Of a DNA stretch of 55,011 bases, positions 1 to 12,059 are shown in pieces; the stretch's first letter is position 1, and each line of letters opens with the position of its first letter. The position numbers were made by a program, and so were the translations under genes. This DNA is from Acanthaster planci (lineage: Eukaryota; Echinodermata; Asteroidea; Valvatida; Acanthasteridae). The stretch lies in the NCBI RefSeq assembly GCF_001949145.1, contig NW_019091645.1:5134-60144 (forward strand), written 5' to 3'. The notes below the pieces were generated by a model. It saw nothing but the letters and a program-made list of their open reading frames with translations. It had not been told where the DNA came from and ran no database searches.

Positions 1-561
1 GTCCGTATCGGCATTTGTCACAGCTTTACTTTTACGTCTGAGAGACCTAAAAGCAGCTACAAATTGTTTGAGGATAAAGAGACTTAAGATATCGAAAAAA
101 ATTCGAATATAAAAGAAAATTTATGTAGAACCAGGTCAAATACTTGTTGAACCCTCCATATAATTGGTCAAGACAACTTCCGCCCACGTGAAAAAAGGAG
201 TTAACATGGTCGCCACACTCTGTTAAGACTACTTCTCTCTAAAGCAAAACATTTTTTGGCTGTCGTTGCATTGAAACTTTCCTTTTTGTTGTAAGCACAG
301 TGCAAAAATAAACAAGAAACACAAAAGATAGAAAAACACACCCGCAAAAATGCACAAGCGTCCAACCATGCCCCTGTGTTACGAATGCTGATAAAGGTTC
401 TCTTAATAGCTTGTCAACAGAAACCTCCACTCCTTAGTTTATGGCAACTTTGTGCGTCAATAGGTATCATTCTTGTGACAGTTCCGTGTCCAAGACACCA
501 ATGACATTCAAAATTTAAACTTCATGTATTCATATTTTTTTCAAAACTTGTGGACGAAGTT
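1..561. other. AT-rich flank, no gene seen
   Basis: I see no coding signal on either strand. The stretch lies downstream of the stop codon of the death-domain gene on the minus strand, so its right part is probably that gene's 3' untranslated region. I found no clear AATAAA signal on the minus strand here. Confidence 0.4.
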
Positions 562-1386
562 CTATAGTTGATCGTTTTCGCACCCAGTACCTGAATTGCT
601 TTTCAGTGCCGTGTGTGCTATAACACTCTTATCGATCGTCTTCAATGCGTCAATTAGCTTTGTAAACGAATCTTCCTTCCAGTCTTGGCGTTGTTTCCAT
701 GTCGTGAGTAATTCCAAGGCTGGTGATTCACTGGATGAGAAGTTTTCCCTCATTCTGGTGATTTCGCCCTCGTTGAAGTCAAGTGCTCTTGCCAACTTCT
801 CCCATTCAGGACCAATACCTCTCGCAACCTGGCGGAGTATTGATTCTGAAGGAAAGTACCGGCTTGTATGAGATGGCTTTCTATTGCTTACACTTTTTTT
901 AAAGCCCTTTAAAACTGAAATTTAAAGCATTCGTCTTATTGCAAAATTAGAGCTGTACTTAACATAAAATCTTTCATCTCATTTCTATATATCATGCTTT
1001 GCTATAATCTGACGAAATTCCATCATCTCTTGTCGATATTGTATTGTGTGTTTGTCACTGAATGTTGGAGGTTTTACAGTGCCACTTACCTGGAATCTCT
1101 TGATAGATGTGCAAAGTCAGTTCACCATAGTCTTCAGCAGTTTCATGCATATCTGTAAAATAATTGGTACCATTTTGCTTTGAAAGGAAAAGGCTTTCAA
1201 ACGGAAGCTAATCCCATTCAATGTAGTACCTTGGCCTTTGCATACTTTGAAAGAAATAATTGCTTTTAGATAACTGGATGAGAAGCTTGTGTTCTTCTTG
1301 TTGATGAGCTTCTAAAGAGACAAAAGTAGTTACCTGGGTGTACTTGTCCACCATTTCCATTTGCTTCGTCAGCCATTCTTTCTCAG
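562..1386 (-). CDS. Death-domain protein, 3' part of gene (partial)
   Basis: Three coding blocks can be supported. The last exon, 845 to 562, starts after a good acceptor (CTTTCCTTCAG) and ends in TAG. Exon 1152-1090 lies between a TTTTACAG acceptor and a GTAAGT donor. A further exon ends at about 1246 (donor GTATGC). This chain joins in frame. The product of the last two exons is a typical death domain: it contains the helix 1-2 motif PEWEKLARALDF and the later LELLTTWKQR with the conserved tryptophan. Death domains are six-helix modules that self-associate in apoptosis and NF-kB signalling. The block before it (1386-1246) is charged and probably coiled coil. The start of that block and all upstream exons are unresolved, so the full architecture is unknown. 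An alternative donor at 1229 gives the wrong phase. Confidence 0.7.
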
Positions 1387-4300
1387 GATTCAATTTTTCT
1401 TTCCGTTATCTATTGGTTTCACTCGGCTTTGTAGAATTCTGCAAAGAAAATTCAAAACTGTTAGAAGTAAATCACTTACTGCACGTTTTAATAATCATCT
1501 GTCCTTCACTGCGTTGCTTCGTTATCGTACAGGCCGGATTTTAGCAACCCCATTCTCAGTATCTCATGCTGTTCAAGTTCCGCCCCCCAGTTGCACCACA
1601 GAGGACTGGAATAGGGCATGACGTTAGTTGTATTAAAAAAAAAAACTAGCGATGCAAAACAAAACGGGAATGGGGGGGGTACCCCCGAAATCTCCTTTGG
1701 GTGCACCGCCGGTTGATATAGAAAGGACTGAGCTGTGTATGATTTTATTTCGTTTCCGAGAGTGAAAACGATCGAAGCACCAGACTACTGAGCTGAAATG
1801 ACGTAGCTTTAATAGGGGAATGAAAGACAAGACACTGAATCAAAGGCTTCATGCTACCAAGACTGAGGCACCAATATGTGTAAGTTCTCGGCTGACAGTG
1901 CGACTCAGTGACAGCTCAGACCCAGACGAACTGTGGAAAGTACGATGATAATCGACAACTTGAGCGAGCAAACCATAACACACAGATCAGACAAACCCGC
2001 CTGCACGAGGCGAGAGAAGACAGAATCAAAAGATTCGCCTGTGCATAGGCCTATCGTTTTCTCCATCCTTTCTGCGCCACTAATATACAGCCCTGACACC
2101 CCGCTGATGTGAGTAATTTTTACGACTGTAAAACCCGACTGGGATTTTCCAAACCTTATTAATAGTCCGAGTAAAGTATAACACACTGACAGTAATTCAT
2201 TGAAAGAGGAAAATAGGAAATGGCCTGCCACTGTGAAATAAAAAGATGACCTCCTACAAGGTCAAACAGAAACGCGGAAGTTCCTGTATGACATTGCACA
2301 ACTTCTGGGTTGTGTTACTGTGAAAGTCTTCTGGGGATTTTTTTTGGGTGTAATTGCATCGGCTACGTTTGACGCATAAGAGATCGCCCAATATTAAGAC
2401 TTCTGATCGTGATGAAGCGGCACAGGCAGCATGAAGTAAAGAAATATATTTGAAATTAGAACTGCTCAGGCTTCGGCAATGCAGCAACTACGGGCATAAA
2501 TCATGTGGGATAGGGGTATATATGTAGGCCGACAAATCCTCAAACTTTGAGAGGGGTGTGAGTTGTTGAAGTAGCTCCAAACATAAAGGCATATTTTGAC
2601 GAGTCTGTTGGACTTTCCAACAACCACACTGTATTGATTAGCTCTGAAAAATAAAAAAAGGCTTCGACAAATACGCTATTTTGATCTCCAGGGGTTCAAG
2701 TAAAATCAGAACCAGCACAAGCTAGTTTAATATTGAGTCACATATCGATTACTGGGTTTTGTTATTGACAAAATCCCTAAATCTAATTTCATCTGGCGTA
2801 CATTATTTTCGTGGAAGCCAAAGTTTGGAGATTTGACTGATCAATGACTTGGGACCGCACGGCCGAGTGGGGGGGGTGGGAGGAACCGGAGTATGAAAAA
2901 GGATTTGGCAGAGGGGTGACCCCAAACCCCTCGTATATTACTACTTTGTAGAATTATGTTACACTGGTGTAATTGTGGGAGATGGGGGCACGTGCGCCCC
3001 CGCTCGAGGTCTGTGGCCTGTGTGCTCGGAATTTCCAGTCATTGGTTTAACTGTGACTGAATTCATTGTGTACCACAAAGGCATCCCCCTTCCCGCAAAA
3101 TGGACTGTATCACATGTGCCATTCTCATTCCTATGTTCCTAGAGCTTCTCTCACCTTACAATCGTGTTGTTTGGCAAACCATTTGATCCTCCATCCAGTC
3201 ACATTTCTAGATGATCATAAGAGCATCAGAGGGCATCCGACACACAGATGTGTAAAACTTGTGACGATAATTGTAAACAAAGGAGTGAATGACTGTCATA
3301 AACTATGCAGAAAGAAAGAAGTGAACGCTCCTTCAATCTTGACGAGGGGGAGGTCGCGTACTGTTAGTATTACAATAAGGTCAAGAGTCATGTAATTGTA
3401 TGTACTTACACCGTCAGTTAAAGCTTTTGCACCGTAGCAGAGACGAACTACATGTATTGTTGAAACATGTTTCCGAAGGATCAACAAGTCTAGATGTGAT
3501 AGATAGCTAGATGGAGATGCGACACGGAACAAGGTCTATATGAAAATACGTACGTGCCATCCTGCAGATAGGCTTTAACTTATCCGTTTACCGAGAATAC
3601 CGCACGACCTCAATTCCCACTCCCCTGGTTGCGTGTCACATATGCAATGACATCATTATTCTTCGTACGATTGGCCTCGCTAGCACTTGTACATACTATA
3701 TACCCTGTGTTATCTGAGCGCTTTCCTTTCCTTGTGCTGTTATTTGAGTATGTTGGTCGTGGTTTGCATCACTGCCTGATGGCTGATGACACCGTTTCAC
3801 TTTCCGGTGTCTCGCCTACAACAACGTGCCAAATACTTGCAGTTGGCGGGTGCTCTACAATGGATGTACACGTGATCATGGAGCTACACGTATTAAATGG
3901 ATACATAAATAGAAGAGAGAGGAAGAAGAGAGACCCCTTGGAGGAGAAAATAAGGATTTTTAGACCTAGCACAGCCGAAACCCCATTGTTTACAGAGACA
4001 TTTGCGATATAAGTGTCCCAATTGTTGGAACCAAACTGGTAGATAGTGCTTCACTAAATGTGGATAATGAAGTTTCGCAATAGTGCACTGCCAAGAGTTT
4101 GCAACGCAAATCACAGTGCAGGAAATCTGTTGACCCAATGTGCGTTGTAACTGGCTGAAGCGCTGCAAACTCTTGGAGGTGCACATATTTTCGTGAATCA
4201 CCCGTATTAGCACACAATAGTTGCATGTTATATATAATTGTACACATATTGAACGGACATTTTGGTTCCAAAGTCTGAATGTGACGTCACGCTCTGCCCT

Positions 4301-4985
4301 GGTAAAAAAAAAAAACCTTCATTTTATAGAAGCATGCAATTAATTTGGCATGCTACGACATAAGATGGAACGAGTACTTGACTGAGGTGGGGAGCAAGGG
4401 TAGCGGGAACGAAAAGTATTTGGAGAGGACAGCTTTGAAGATTTCTTGTAAAAGGCCAAATTGATTTAACCAGAACAAGAAAATAAGAACACGCACTGGA
4501 ATTTGCATAGCAATATGGGAGAATCTTTACTAAAATTATTTTTCCTTATTTACCTAAGGGAGTAGTGGAAAATTATTCCGTCGCGTATATTACCATATAG
4601 TGCATAGGTTCAGTGAATTAGGAGCCAGGGACTAAGACCTATTTATTGTTTCATTCTACTGAAATTGCCACAGTGTAGCTTGTATCATGAATGTAATTTT
4701 GTAAACATTCCGATATCCAATATGTCCTAACATCACAAATGACCATTAACGCAGTAACATTGGGTTAGTGAAGATTAAATGCCCTTAGCATGACAGTTTC
4801 AGTTTAGGCAAATCTCCATTCAATTTGAAATATATCATAATATAAGTTTTCTTGGAGGAATTAATTTCTATTAATTATAAACAAAACGACATGGGTTGCT
4901 ACGATTATCGTCCTTTTTATTTGCACCATAAAACGTAAGTATCTGTGTATACCTCACACGCCAATGATTACTTTAAGTTATAGGA
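1387..4985. other. Stretch without a convincing gene
   Basis: Short open frames occur on both strands, but none shows a recognisable domain or a consistent splice pattern. A G-rich block near 2868-3002, with complementary G-run and C-run words, resembles the GC-rich short inverted-repeat elements annotated elsewhere in the window. Upstream exons of the death-domain gene may lie here, but I could not identify one. Confidence 0.4.
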
Positions 4986-4989
4986 CATT

Positions 4990-5772
4990 AGGGGTCTATA
5001 GATTAGCCATTTCAACGTATCACCAAAACATTGGAGGTGTCCAAGTTGGTCAACCGCCAGAAATATGCAAGCTGAAAGAAGGGTTTTTTCAATCGTAACC
5101 CTCCAAGACGAAAGTGTGCCCAGTACTTGGGATGTGGAGCCAGTACTCATATACATCAGAGGTCTGCAACCTGAGGCTCAGTTGTCTCTGAAGATGCTTA
5201 CCCTGAAGACTGTCTTACTTTTGGGATTAGTTACCTTAGGAATGGTTTCGTCTCTTAAGAACACTGACATAAGGGACTTATCAGTATCGCATATATAGTT
5301 GCCTGAAGTTTGTACCGTCCAGATTACATAAGCAGCATAGACCTGGACATGAGATCAAGGGAGTTGTCATTGAAGCCTTTGAGAATGGATATGTCCAGTG
5401 CGTTCAGTAGCACACTATTTGGAACGAACGGCTGTATGTCGTGATTCTGAAATCCAGTTATTTATCAGCCATCAGAAACCTCATAGAAAGATAGTTTCCT
5501 CAACAATCAGACGTTGGATGTTGGAAATACTTGGCTTAGCGGGTGGTGATACGGAGTATTTTAAAGCTCATTCAACAAGAGGAGCAGCAGCTCTTGTTCC
5601 CATAGATCAGGAGTAGCCCAGACGGATATTCTTGAAGCTGCAGGTTGGTCAGTTGAGTCAACCTTTAGCAGATTTTACCATCGACCCTCTGCAACCGCCA
5701 TAGTTGCAAGGACTCTGCTCAGTGAGGTGACTTCAAAGTCGCCAATTGATTGGAACCGAAAGAGGACGTAGT
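4990..5772 (+). pseudogene. DIRS-type tyrosine recombinase remnant
   Basis: Read in several frames, the translation follows the tyrosine recombinase encoded by DIRS-like retroelements. A block near 5100-5280 contains STWDVEPVLIYI and LSLKMLTLKTVLLLGLVT, the usual N-terminal and core-entry helices. A block at 5310-5400 reads FVPSRLHKQHRPGHEIKG. A block at 5400-5616 contains the catalytic HSTRG motif (His-x-x-Arg). After a frameshift near 5610, a last block reads AAGWSVESTFSRFYHRP, with the tryptophan and the nucleophile-region tyrosine. The copy is dead: there are stops and frameshifts between blocks, and the position where the first catalytic Arg is expected (family pattern T-G-Q-R) reads L-G-M. 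No reverse transcriptase is visible nearby, so this is a 3' fragment. A Crypton or Ngaro origin is possible. Confidence 0.75.
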
Positions 5773-5775
5773 ATA

Positions 5776-6329
5776 ATTAAAGATTATGCAAAGGTACTTA
5801 CCTGCTGTATAACCTTGGTTATACAAGTCCTCTGAAGGTGAGAATCAATTCCCACCCGACATGCAAAGTTATTGGGACAATTGATTCCCAATCCCTTGAT
5901 TCTCACTATGGAAGTTAATCTGTTACTTTCATTGTAAATATGTTAGTATGTAATAGTCTAACTAGTGTTTATAAGTTTATACTTGCCTTGTTGATTTTGC
6001 AAGTTTATTGTTGTTGAGAGTTCTTTACATGTATCTTGTTGTTCTAGTGTAGTTGGTTGACCTTTAAGTCATTCTAAAGTGCAACTTCAAGTTGGAAGTT
6101 GTTTTTTAACTTTCGGCCCACCCATTTTTCTCTGAGTCAGACTACCCACCCTTATGTGAACTATGAGAAGAGGTTATAGGTCAGGGTTTGGGGTGGGACG
6201 TGACGTTATTGTTTTTTGAAGACTGGTGCACTGCCTGTGTAGCACGAGAACGCCACTTGATTCTCACCTTCAGAGGACTCGTATAACCAAGATAATACAA
6301 CAGGAAAGTACCTTTGCATAATCTTTAAC
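5776..6329. repeat. Long inverted repeat downstream of the recombinase remnant
   Basis: The left arm (5776-5849) and right arm (6256-6329) are about 74 bp each, nearly complementary over their whole length, and about 406 bp apart. Each arm contains the word GATTATGCAAAGGTACTT in opposite orientation. A third short copy of TTGATTCTCAC lies at about 5897. The recombinase remnant ends only a few bases before the left arm, so this may be the terminal and internal complementary region of a DIRS-like element. It could also be an unrelated foldback element. Confidence 0.7.
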
Positions 6330-7317
6330 TGTCTGGTACATGTATATAGAAGTTCACCAGAGTTTCTGTACAGTAATCATAAACACAAAGGAATCACCTG
6401 ACATTGCATCAAGTGCCGGTTGCTTCAGTATATAAAGCTTTGAAAAATTAAATCTTCAAAAAACCTTCATCAGGTGGGATGTGTCACACAGGGAGGTATG
6501 GCTAGATGTACAAATATCTCGATCAAACTTCGACGGTCTCCCAGAGATGTTTCGTTTGATTTGCTGATTACGTCATCATTTTGGGCTTCAGTGATCATAA
6601 TGAGCAACTTCTGTTTTCAAAGTTGGATCAACGTGTTCAACATGGATGCCGGTATAGACCTTATTCATAATGTAATCTTGAAGATGGGGTGGTGCCATAC
6701 TATTTGAATCACGTTTGTAATTAGAATGTTCAAAACGTTTAGGTATAATAAATTATTTATGTCACATGCACATGTAAAACTGGCATTCATTTGTAATGAA
6801 CTTTTATTTTGTTGCTTTTTTTCACTCTCATGTTTCAAAAACACAACGTTAGCCTCACTTTCATTTCAAGACGGTCGACACTTCAATAGAAATTACACGT
6901 AAACGTGTCCTCAGGGGCCGACAGCTTGTGTCACCGGGATAGGCTCGAGTAAACGTTTTGAGCATACGCTGTAACTAAATTAAACCAATTCACTTGAGAG
7001 TAACATCCCTACAACAAGGCCTTCCCTGAGTGGGAATCGTCGGTGGTCACTGGTGGACATGTCGCCATTATGTAAAGTCACGTGTATCACACTCCACGTT
7101 ATTGCAAACCAACCACACATCAAACGCAGTGCATTAGTTGTCTTGTTTCAGTCCAAGTGTCGGTGTCCCATGTCCAGACGCAAGTCCCTCGTGCAATTAA
7201 CGAGGGTCTAGCCACACAGCTGAGGCATAAAATGAAACTGGTATGGCAAACAAAAGGAAAGAACGTTATTATAGAGTTCCAGATAGACACTGCCGCCATG
7301 ATATCGCCGACCAATGA
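6330..7317. other. Intergenic stretch, nothing recognised
   Basis: Only short, unremarkable open frames are seen, and no repeat or RNA gene is apparent. Confidence 0.4.
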
Positions 7318-7600
7318 GTAGTCTGTTTGCTCGCCTTCCACCTGCAGTCTGGGTTCGATTCCCGGCCCGGTCTACATGTGGATTGGGTGTTCAGTCCTAC
7401 CTGATTCCATGGGTTTTACCTACAATATTCCTCCAGGTTTTCCTCCCACATCTAAAACTGTATCTGCTTCTCATTGTCTCCTCTCTGCAGGTTTCTTTGG
7501 GCTTGCGTGTTACAGTGCGTAGGGCGCTTTGAGGAATTATTGGTGTCAATACCAGAAATACCAGAAATAATTAATAATTATAAATAATTATAATTATAAT
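7318..7600 (+). repeat. SINE-like element with tRNA-type B box
   Basis: The block at 7350-7366 (GGGTTCGATTCCCGGCC) matches the B box of a tRNA-type RNA polymerase III promoter. It is followed by an unrelated body containing CAGGTTTTCCTCCCACA, then GGGCGCTTTGAGGAATTATT, and an AT-rich tail of short repeats (TACCAGAAA twice, then TAATTATAA units). Head, body and repetitive tail in that order are typical of tRNA-derived SINEs. No intact tRNA cloverleaf is present. I cannot name the family. Confidence 0.55.
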
Positions 7601-10600
7601 CCATCTGCTGGCAGAAACTCAACACTGCTCTGTGCAGAAATTCCTTTTCATTCCTGTGTACATAATAATGTACACTTTTATTTCAATACAAAATATGACA
7701 TAGCCTGGACGTCCAGAGGGATTCTGTACAAAATATACAATGTAGAATAACAGTCAGGTATTAAAATACAGTTACAGGCTATGGAACAGTTAAAAACAGG
7801 CATCAGTCTAACTCTAAATACATACTTGTACATGTACTATCAATAATGCACATAAAAGTAATTACAGGACGTCTAACATATAACAATGCACCATGAACTG
7901 AGTATGCATCAACTTCTGAATATTCATATGCATGCGTGGCCAAAGTACACACAAGGATTATGCATAAAATGAATACGCATTTCGGTTCTGATCGAGTTTT
8001 GGTTTACATGAAATGTCGCCACAGAAAAATGGAAAAGCATACCAGAGTCAAAATGGGTTTAGATTTAGTTTAGGTTGTATTCAAGTTTGTTGTTGCCGAC
8101 TCGAAACCTGTTTACTAGCTAGCGTGCATGCTGTATGTAACTAAGGAAAGTTGTTGCCAGGTAACAAACTTCCCTTTCATTCATGCCACGGACTCAACCG
8201 TCCGTTCCACTAAAAAGGAGAGGTAAAGTAGATCTGGATAAACGAAACAAAACAAAAAACGACAAGGGAGCTGTTCCAAATTTTAAGATTTTATGCCATT
8301 GGCTGTGGATTTACGACAGTGGGAACACGGCACTGATAATCACGGCCGCAAACTCAGAACGTTCTAAAGCACAGATTGTGGTTGACAATTCAATGGCAGT
8401 GGTGAGAACCCTTGAAAATATTCACACGACCGACGAAAGCCCTCCCAGTCTGCGTTCAATTCACAAACTATTCATATGAACTGCAACAAATTGATGCATT
8501 TTCTTGTCACTGTTCACCCCGTTACTTGTGGCTGGAGCGGTGACCAGTCTTGATCATTTGTCCGGTGATTGGTATTTTGACTGGTCTGGTGGTGGTCTTG
8601 GCTAAGAAATGGTCAACTGAGATCCGATAACAGGAAACCGAAGATATACAGTAATGTAACAAAATGTACAAATATCTACATACTGAGGAGATGACACCGG
8701 AAGTATCTAAAATTAAAGAGGAAAAATAACAGCTTTTGTGGCTCAAGCTTCTTCAGACACGCTAAGGATCGACAGACTTTAAGAAGCTGTGTCCAAAACG
8801 GCCTTCAAGAGCTACGGCTACATCCCTTGTCAGCATGAGTCTCTGTACACGTACATGTATTTCAAGAGCAAAGACCAAGCTCTTGGTTTAAACAGATATG
8901 GATGTACATGTAGGTCACGTTGTAGTAAATAACTTGTAATACTTGGTATGTAAGACAAACGGAACAAGAGTTCATAAGAAAAATATCGGATGACAGAAGA
9001 ACAGAAACAAAGTTGAAAACCCTTCCAAGAAAATGGTAATACTGACATCAGGAGAGCTTTTAAATTAAACAGAAATGACAACAAATCGACATAAAATGAT
9101 CTAGCATGTAGTACATGTACTCCATGCTGTTGACCGTACCACTCGGTTAAGCATTCCCATATGAGGACCCACGCAGCACACCACATGGTCCACTACATGT
9201 AGGCACAGTTATAAGTATTGGCTAAAGCAAAGAAAACAGTTAACCAACAGAACAGGTAACCAGCTAAATTGTCGCACATCGCATCGCTAAAATGTCGCAT
9301 TGCTCATCACTGATTCCCAGCATTGTAAGCACATAAATTATGCTGAGCAATTTCTCTGGATGGAGCGCCAGCCCGAAGAGAAAGTTCTAAGCTCTTGAAA
9401 TATTTATATTCAAGCAACTCAGTTCAGTTGACCAATTGAGACTTTTTGGGGTGGGGGATAGAAGAAAATCCGGAACAGAGCTTTTGATCCAATTGGCACA
9501 AAAAGTATTACACTTAGACTAAAGTACATAGCCTGTCTTCAGTCATTCAAAATTTTACACGTATAAATTATTTTCCCGTATTTACAACATTCTTGAAGAT
9601 AAATTTTAGATATGCCCCGTCAACATTTCCACAATATTTAACAATACTGCTTAAAAAAGAAAAAAATAAATATGAAACGAAACGGAGACATGATTGTCTT
9701 TGAATTGCGCGCACTCGGGGTACACACGATGAAAACGCGTCTTTATCCTTTGATTATATACAAATGGCTAAAGAGTAACCATTTTTAAAAGATGATTTAA
9801 AAAAATAACGTCAAAAGCAGGGCAGCTTGATAATGACGATGTCATTATCTTGACATATAAAAAGAATTTACATGACATTTAAAGATAAAATGATATGAAT
9901 TACAAGGAAAAAAGCACACCTAATTAAAAATAAACTTATTTTTTTTGTAGATCAGTTTTACGCAATATTGGTAATTATATGATTCAAAAAATGTTTATTT
10001 AAAATTCTCCACATTAATCCACAATGTTCTCATGATAATTTTCACAATTCTCCAAGTATAAAAAGTTCTGGCTTTCGTTTTCTTGATCTAGTTGATTATG
10101 TCACATCATTCAGAGTCAGACAATCAAACTTCGTCACTGATCTCAGCAAATGCAGCACTGTGCGCAGCACGGCTCAAGTCTATCCCCCAATAGGCTTAAA
10201 TTCTACAAACCCATTGAATCTACACGTGGTATCAGGGTTGGTTCAGGTCGGTGCAACCCGCATATTCAAATCCAAGAGATGTGACGTGTACAAGTACGGG
10301 CACACGTACACACATTGTACTGGATATCATATAAAACAAACACGGGTACCCAGACACCTTTTCGTGCATGTCTACTCAAGAATTCTAAGAACACGTGAAA
10401 ACGCCATCCACTGTGTCAGTTCTGTCTCACCCAAAATCAGGGGTGTGAGTGGCCACTTAAAATCAAAGCTGAAAACAGCCAGCAAAAAGCTGAAATGTAA
10501 GCAGTCCCCATACGTTTGTACACAACAGGTGCACAAAAAAGCTGAAATTGAGGATTAACATCTAAATAAAAAAAACTAAAATCAGCTCCAAAGCTGAATT

Positions 10601-12059
10601 TTTCACACCCCTGCAAAGTGCTCAAGCAACCTTGGAATTTGGACATGAAATATTTCGGCATTCCATGTGCATGTTCTGGTAGCCTACATGTTATCAGAGT
10701 TTCCATTCAATACCTTTTCAATTCCCTTCTTTCCCTTTGTCAAAAACCTCAGTAAAATTAGCCGAACACTGAGAGACCACAGAAATACCTGAATATTCTG
10801 AGCCCGGTTGGCATAGTCGGCAAACATCTACATGTAGACTTTGCTACTTTATCTATGTTTTTTTTTCCTTTTTCGGTGGGAGAAATTCACATTGTAGGGG
10901 AAACCTGCTTGACAAGGGTAGGCTTATTACTGTACAAGTATTTCAAAGATGACCCTACATAATATGCAACTTGTTTTCTATTGGCTGAGCAAAAAGCCTT
11001 TTTAAAAGTCAGCCCTACCCTCTTATATCCTTTAAGATTTTGTAGGATTTTGCAGGATTGAGGAAGGCAACGCCCAGCCACTATTACTTTAATAGGCTTT
11101 ACTACTCCTTGTGTGATGATTTCCAGCACCAATGGATTTCTGTGAAGTTCAAAATGTCCATTAAACAAATTCTCATTTTGTGAATGACAACCTGCAAATG
11201 CTAATCTTGACTCCTCTTTCTGACTTCAGAAACACGGTTTCTTTTGCTATTTAGTCACTCAACACTGTGCTTGTTGTTAACGCCTCTTCTTCTCTGCACC
11301 AACCGTGGTGTACATTTTTTTGAGTGGGGGAAGGGGAGGTCTAGGAAAACAGAAGGATTGAAAACAAATTGCCCCTTCTTTGTTCATACAGCAACATAAT
11401 AGGACAAACATTGTGGAGCTATTTAAGTGTGTTAGCCGAAATTGGATGTCCAATGCTTGTCATACTCTTAGCTGTCCAACTAGCTGCTTTATAAGAAAGC
11501 CAGTTTTTGTCTGGCTAAAGCCAGCATGGCGCTATCAACCTGAGATCTGTGGACAAATAAAACGTCACTGATGCGTAGATTTGGATTGAACGGCAAAAGA
11601 AAAACCCCCGGAGATTCTGAATAATCAAAGCATGAAATGTCTTCACAAGATTCATTAGGCCAAACAAAAAAAGGGGGTATTTCCGATTAATGCTGGACCA
11701 AATAGTTTGTTAAAAAATAACATAAAAACTATTTTTAATGGAAAAATTACCAAGTTGTGAAATCTCAAGACGTTACCCCAAGCCTTGTTTTTGTGTGTAT
11801 CATCCTGTATTTTCACGTTTTGAAAATTCAGAGAAGTACATGTACATGTATGGTGTGGACAGTCCTGAAGGAGTTTTGACCACTTCCACTGAGTTTTCTG
11901 ACCCAATGTTTATAAATGCTGTGAACTGTAATTGGGGCAGGCCTTGGATCAAAATTAAGCTTGTCAATGGCACAGGTTAAGGTTTTTAATTCTCAGGCTA
12001 TTAAAGTCCCTGATATTTGGAGGCATGGTTGGTTGTTCTTTTGCCGTTCATGGTGGTAA
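7601..12059 (-). other. Region downstream of the USF3-like stop, possible long 3' UTR
   Basis: No convincing coding sequence is present on either strand across about 4.4 kb. The region is AT-rich and follows directly after the stop codon of the USF3-like gene. An AATAAA on the minus strand at 7677-7682 is a candidate polyadenylation signal, which would imply an unusually long 3' UTR. Nearer signals cannot be excluded. A short interspersed repeat lies at 8787-8840. Confidence 0.35.
8787..8840 (+). repeat. Short interspersed repeat, copy 1
   Basis: The words GTGTCC-AAACGG-CTTC-AGAGCTACGGCTA recur with few changes at 32858-32900, inside an intron of the ZP gene. The second copy ends in a partly complementary segment (ATTCGGATGCAGCC), which suggests a small inverted-repeat transposon. 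Confidence 0.5.

Noticed and set aside
1312-1333. Apparent GT-AG intron inside the death-domain gene exon
   Set aside because: It would be only 22 nt long, below any plausible intron size, and the frame is open through it.
3893-4271. Region with words similar to 41931-41990 (GAG-GTTTGCAACGC)
   Set aside because: The shared segment is too short to define an element, and no inverted or terminal repeats could be confirmed.
7350-7366. Possible tRNA gene from the B-box sequence
   Set aside because: No A box or cloverleaf can be formed around it. A SINE fits better because of the body and repetitive tail.
8183-8479. 98-codon plus-strand open frame with a basic N-terminus
   Set aside because: No recognisable domain, no splice context, and length within chance for this region.
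10160-10558. 132-codon plus-strand open frame
   Set aside because: Composition looks non-coding and it lies in the probable 3' UTR of the USF3-like gene on the other strand.
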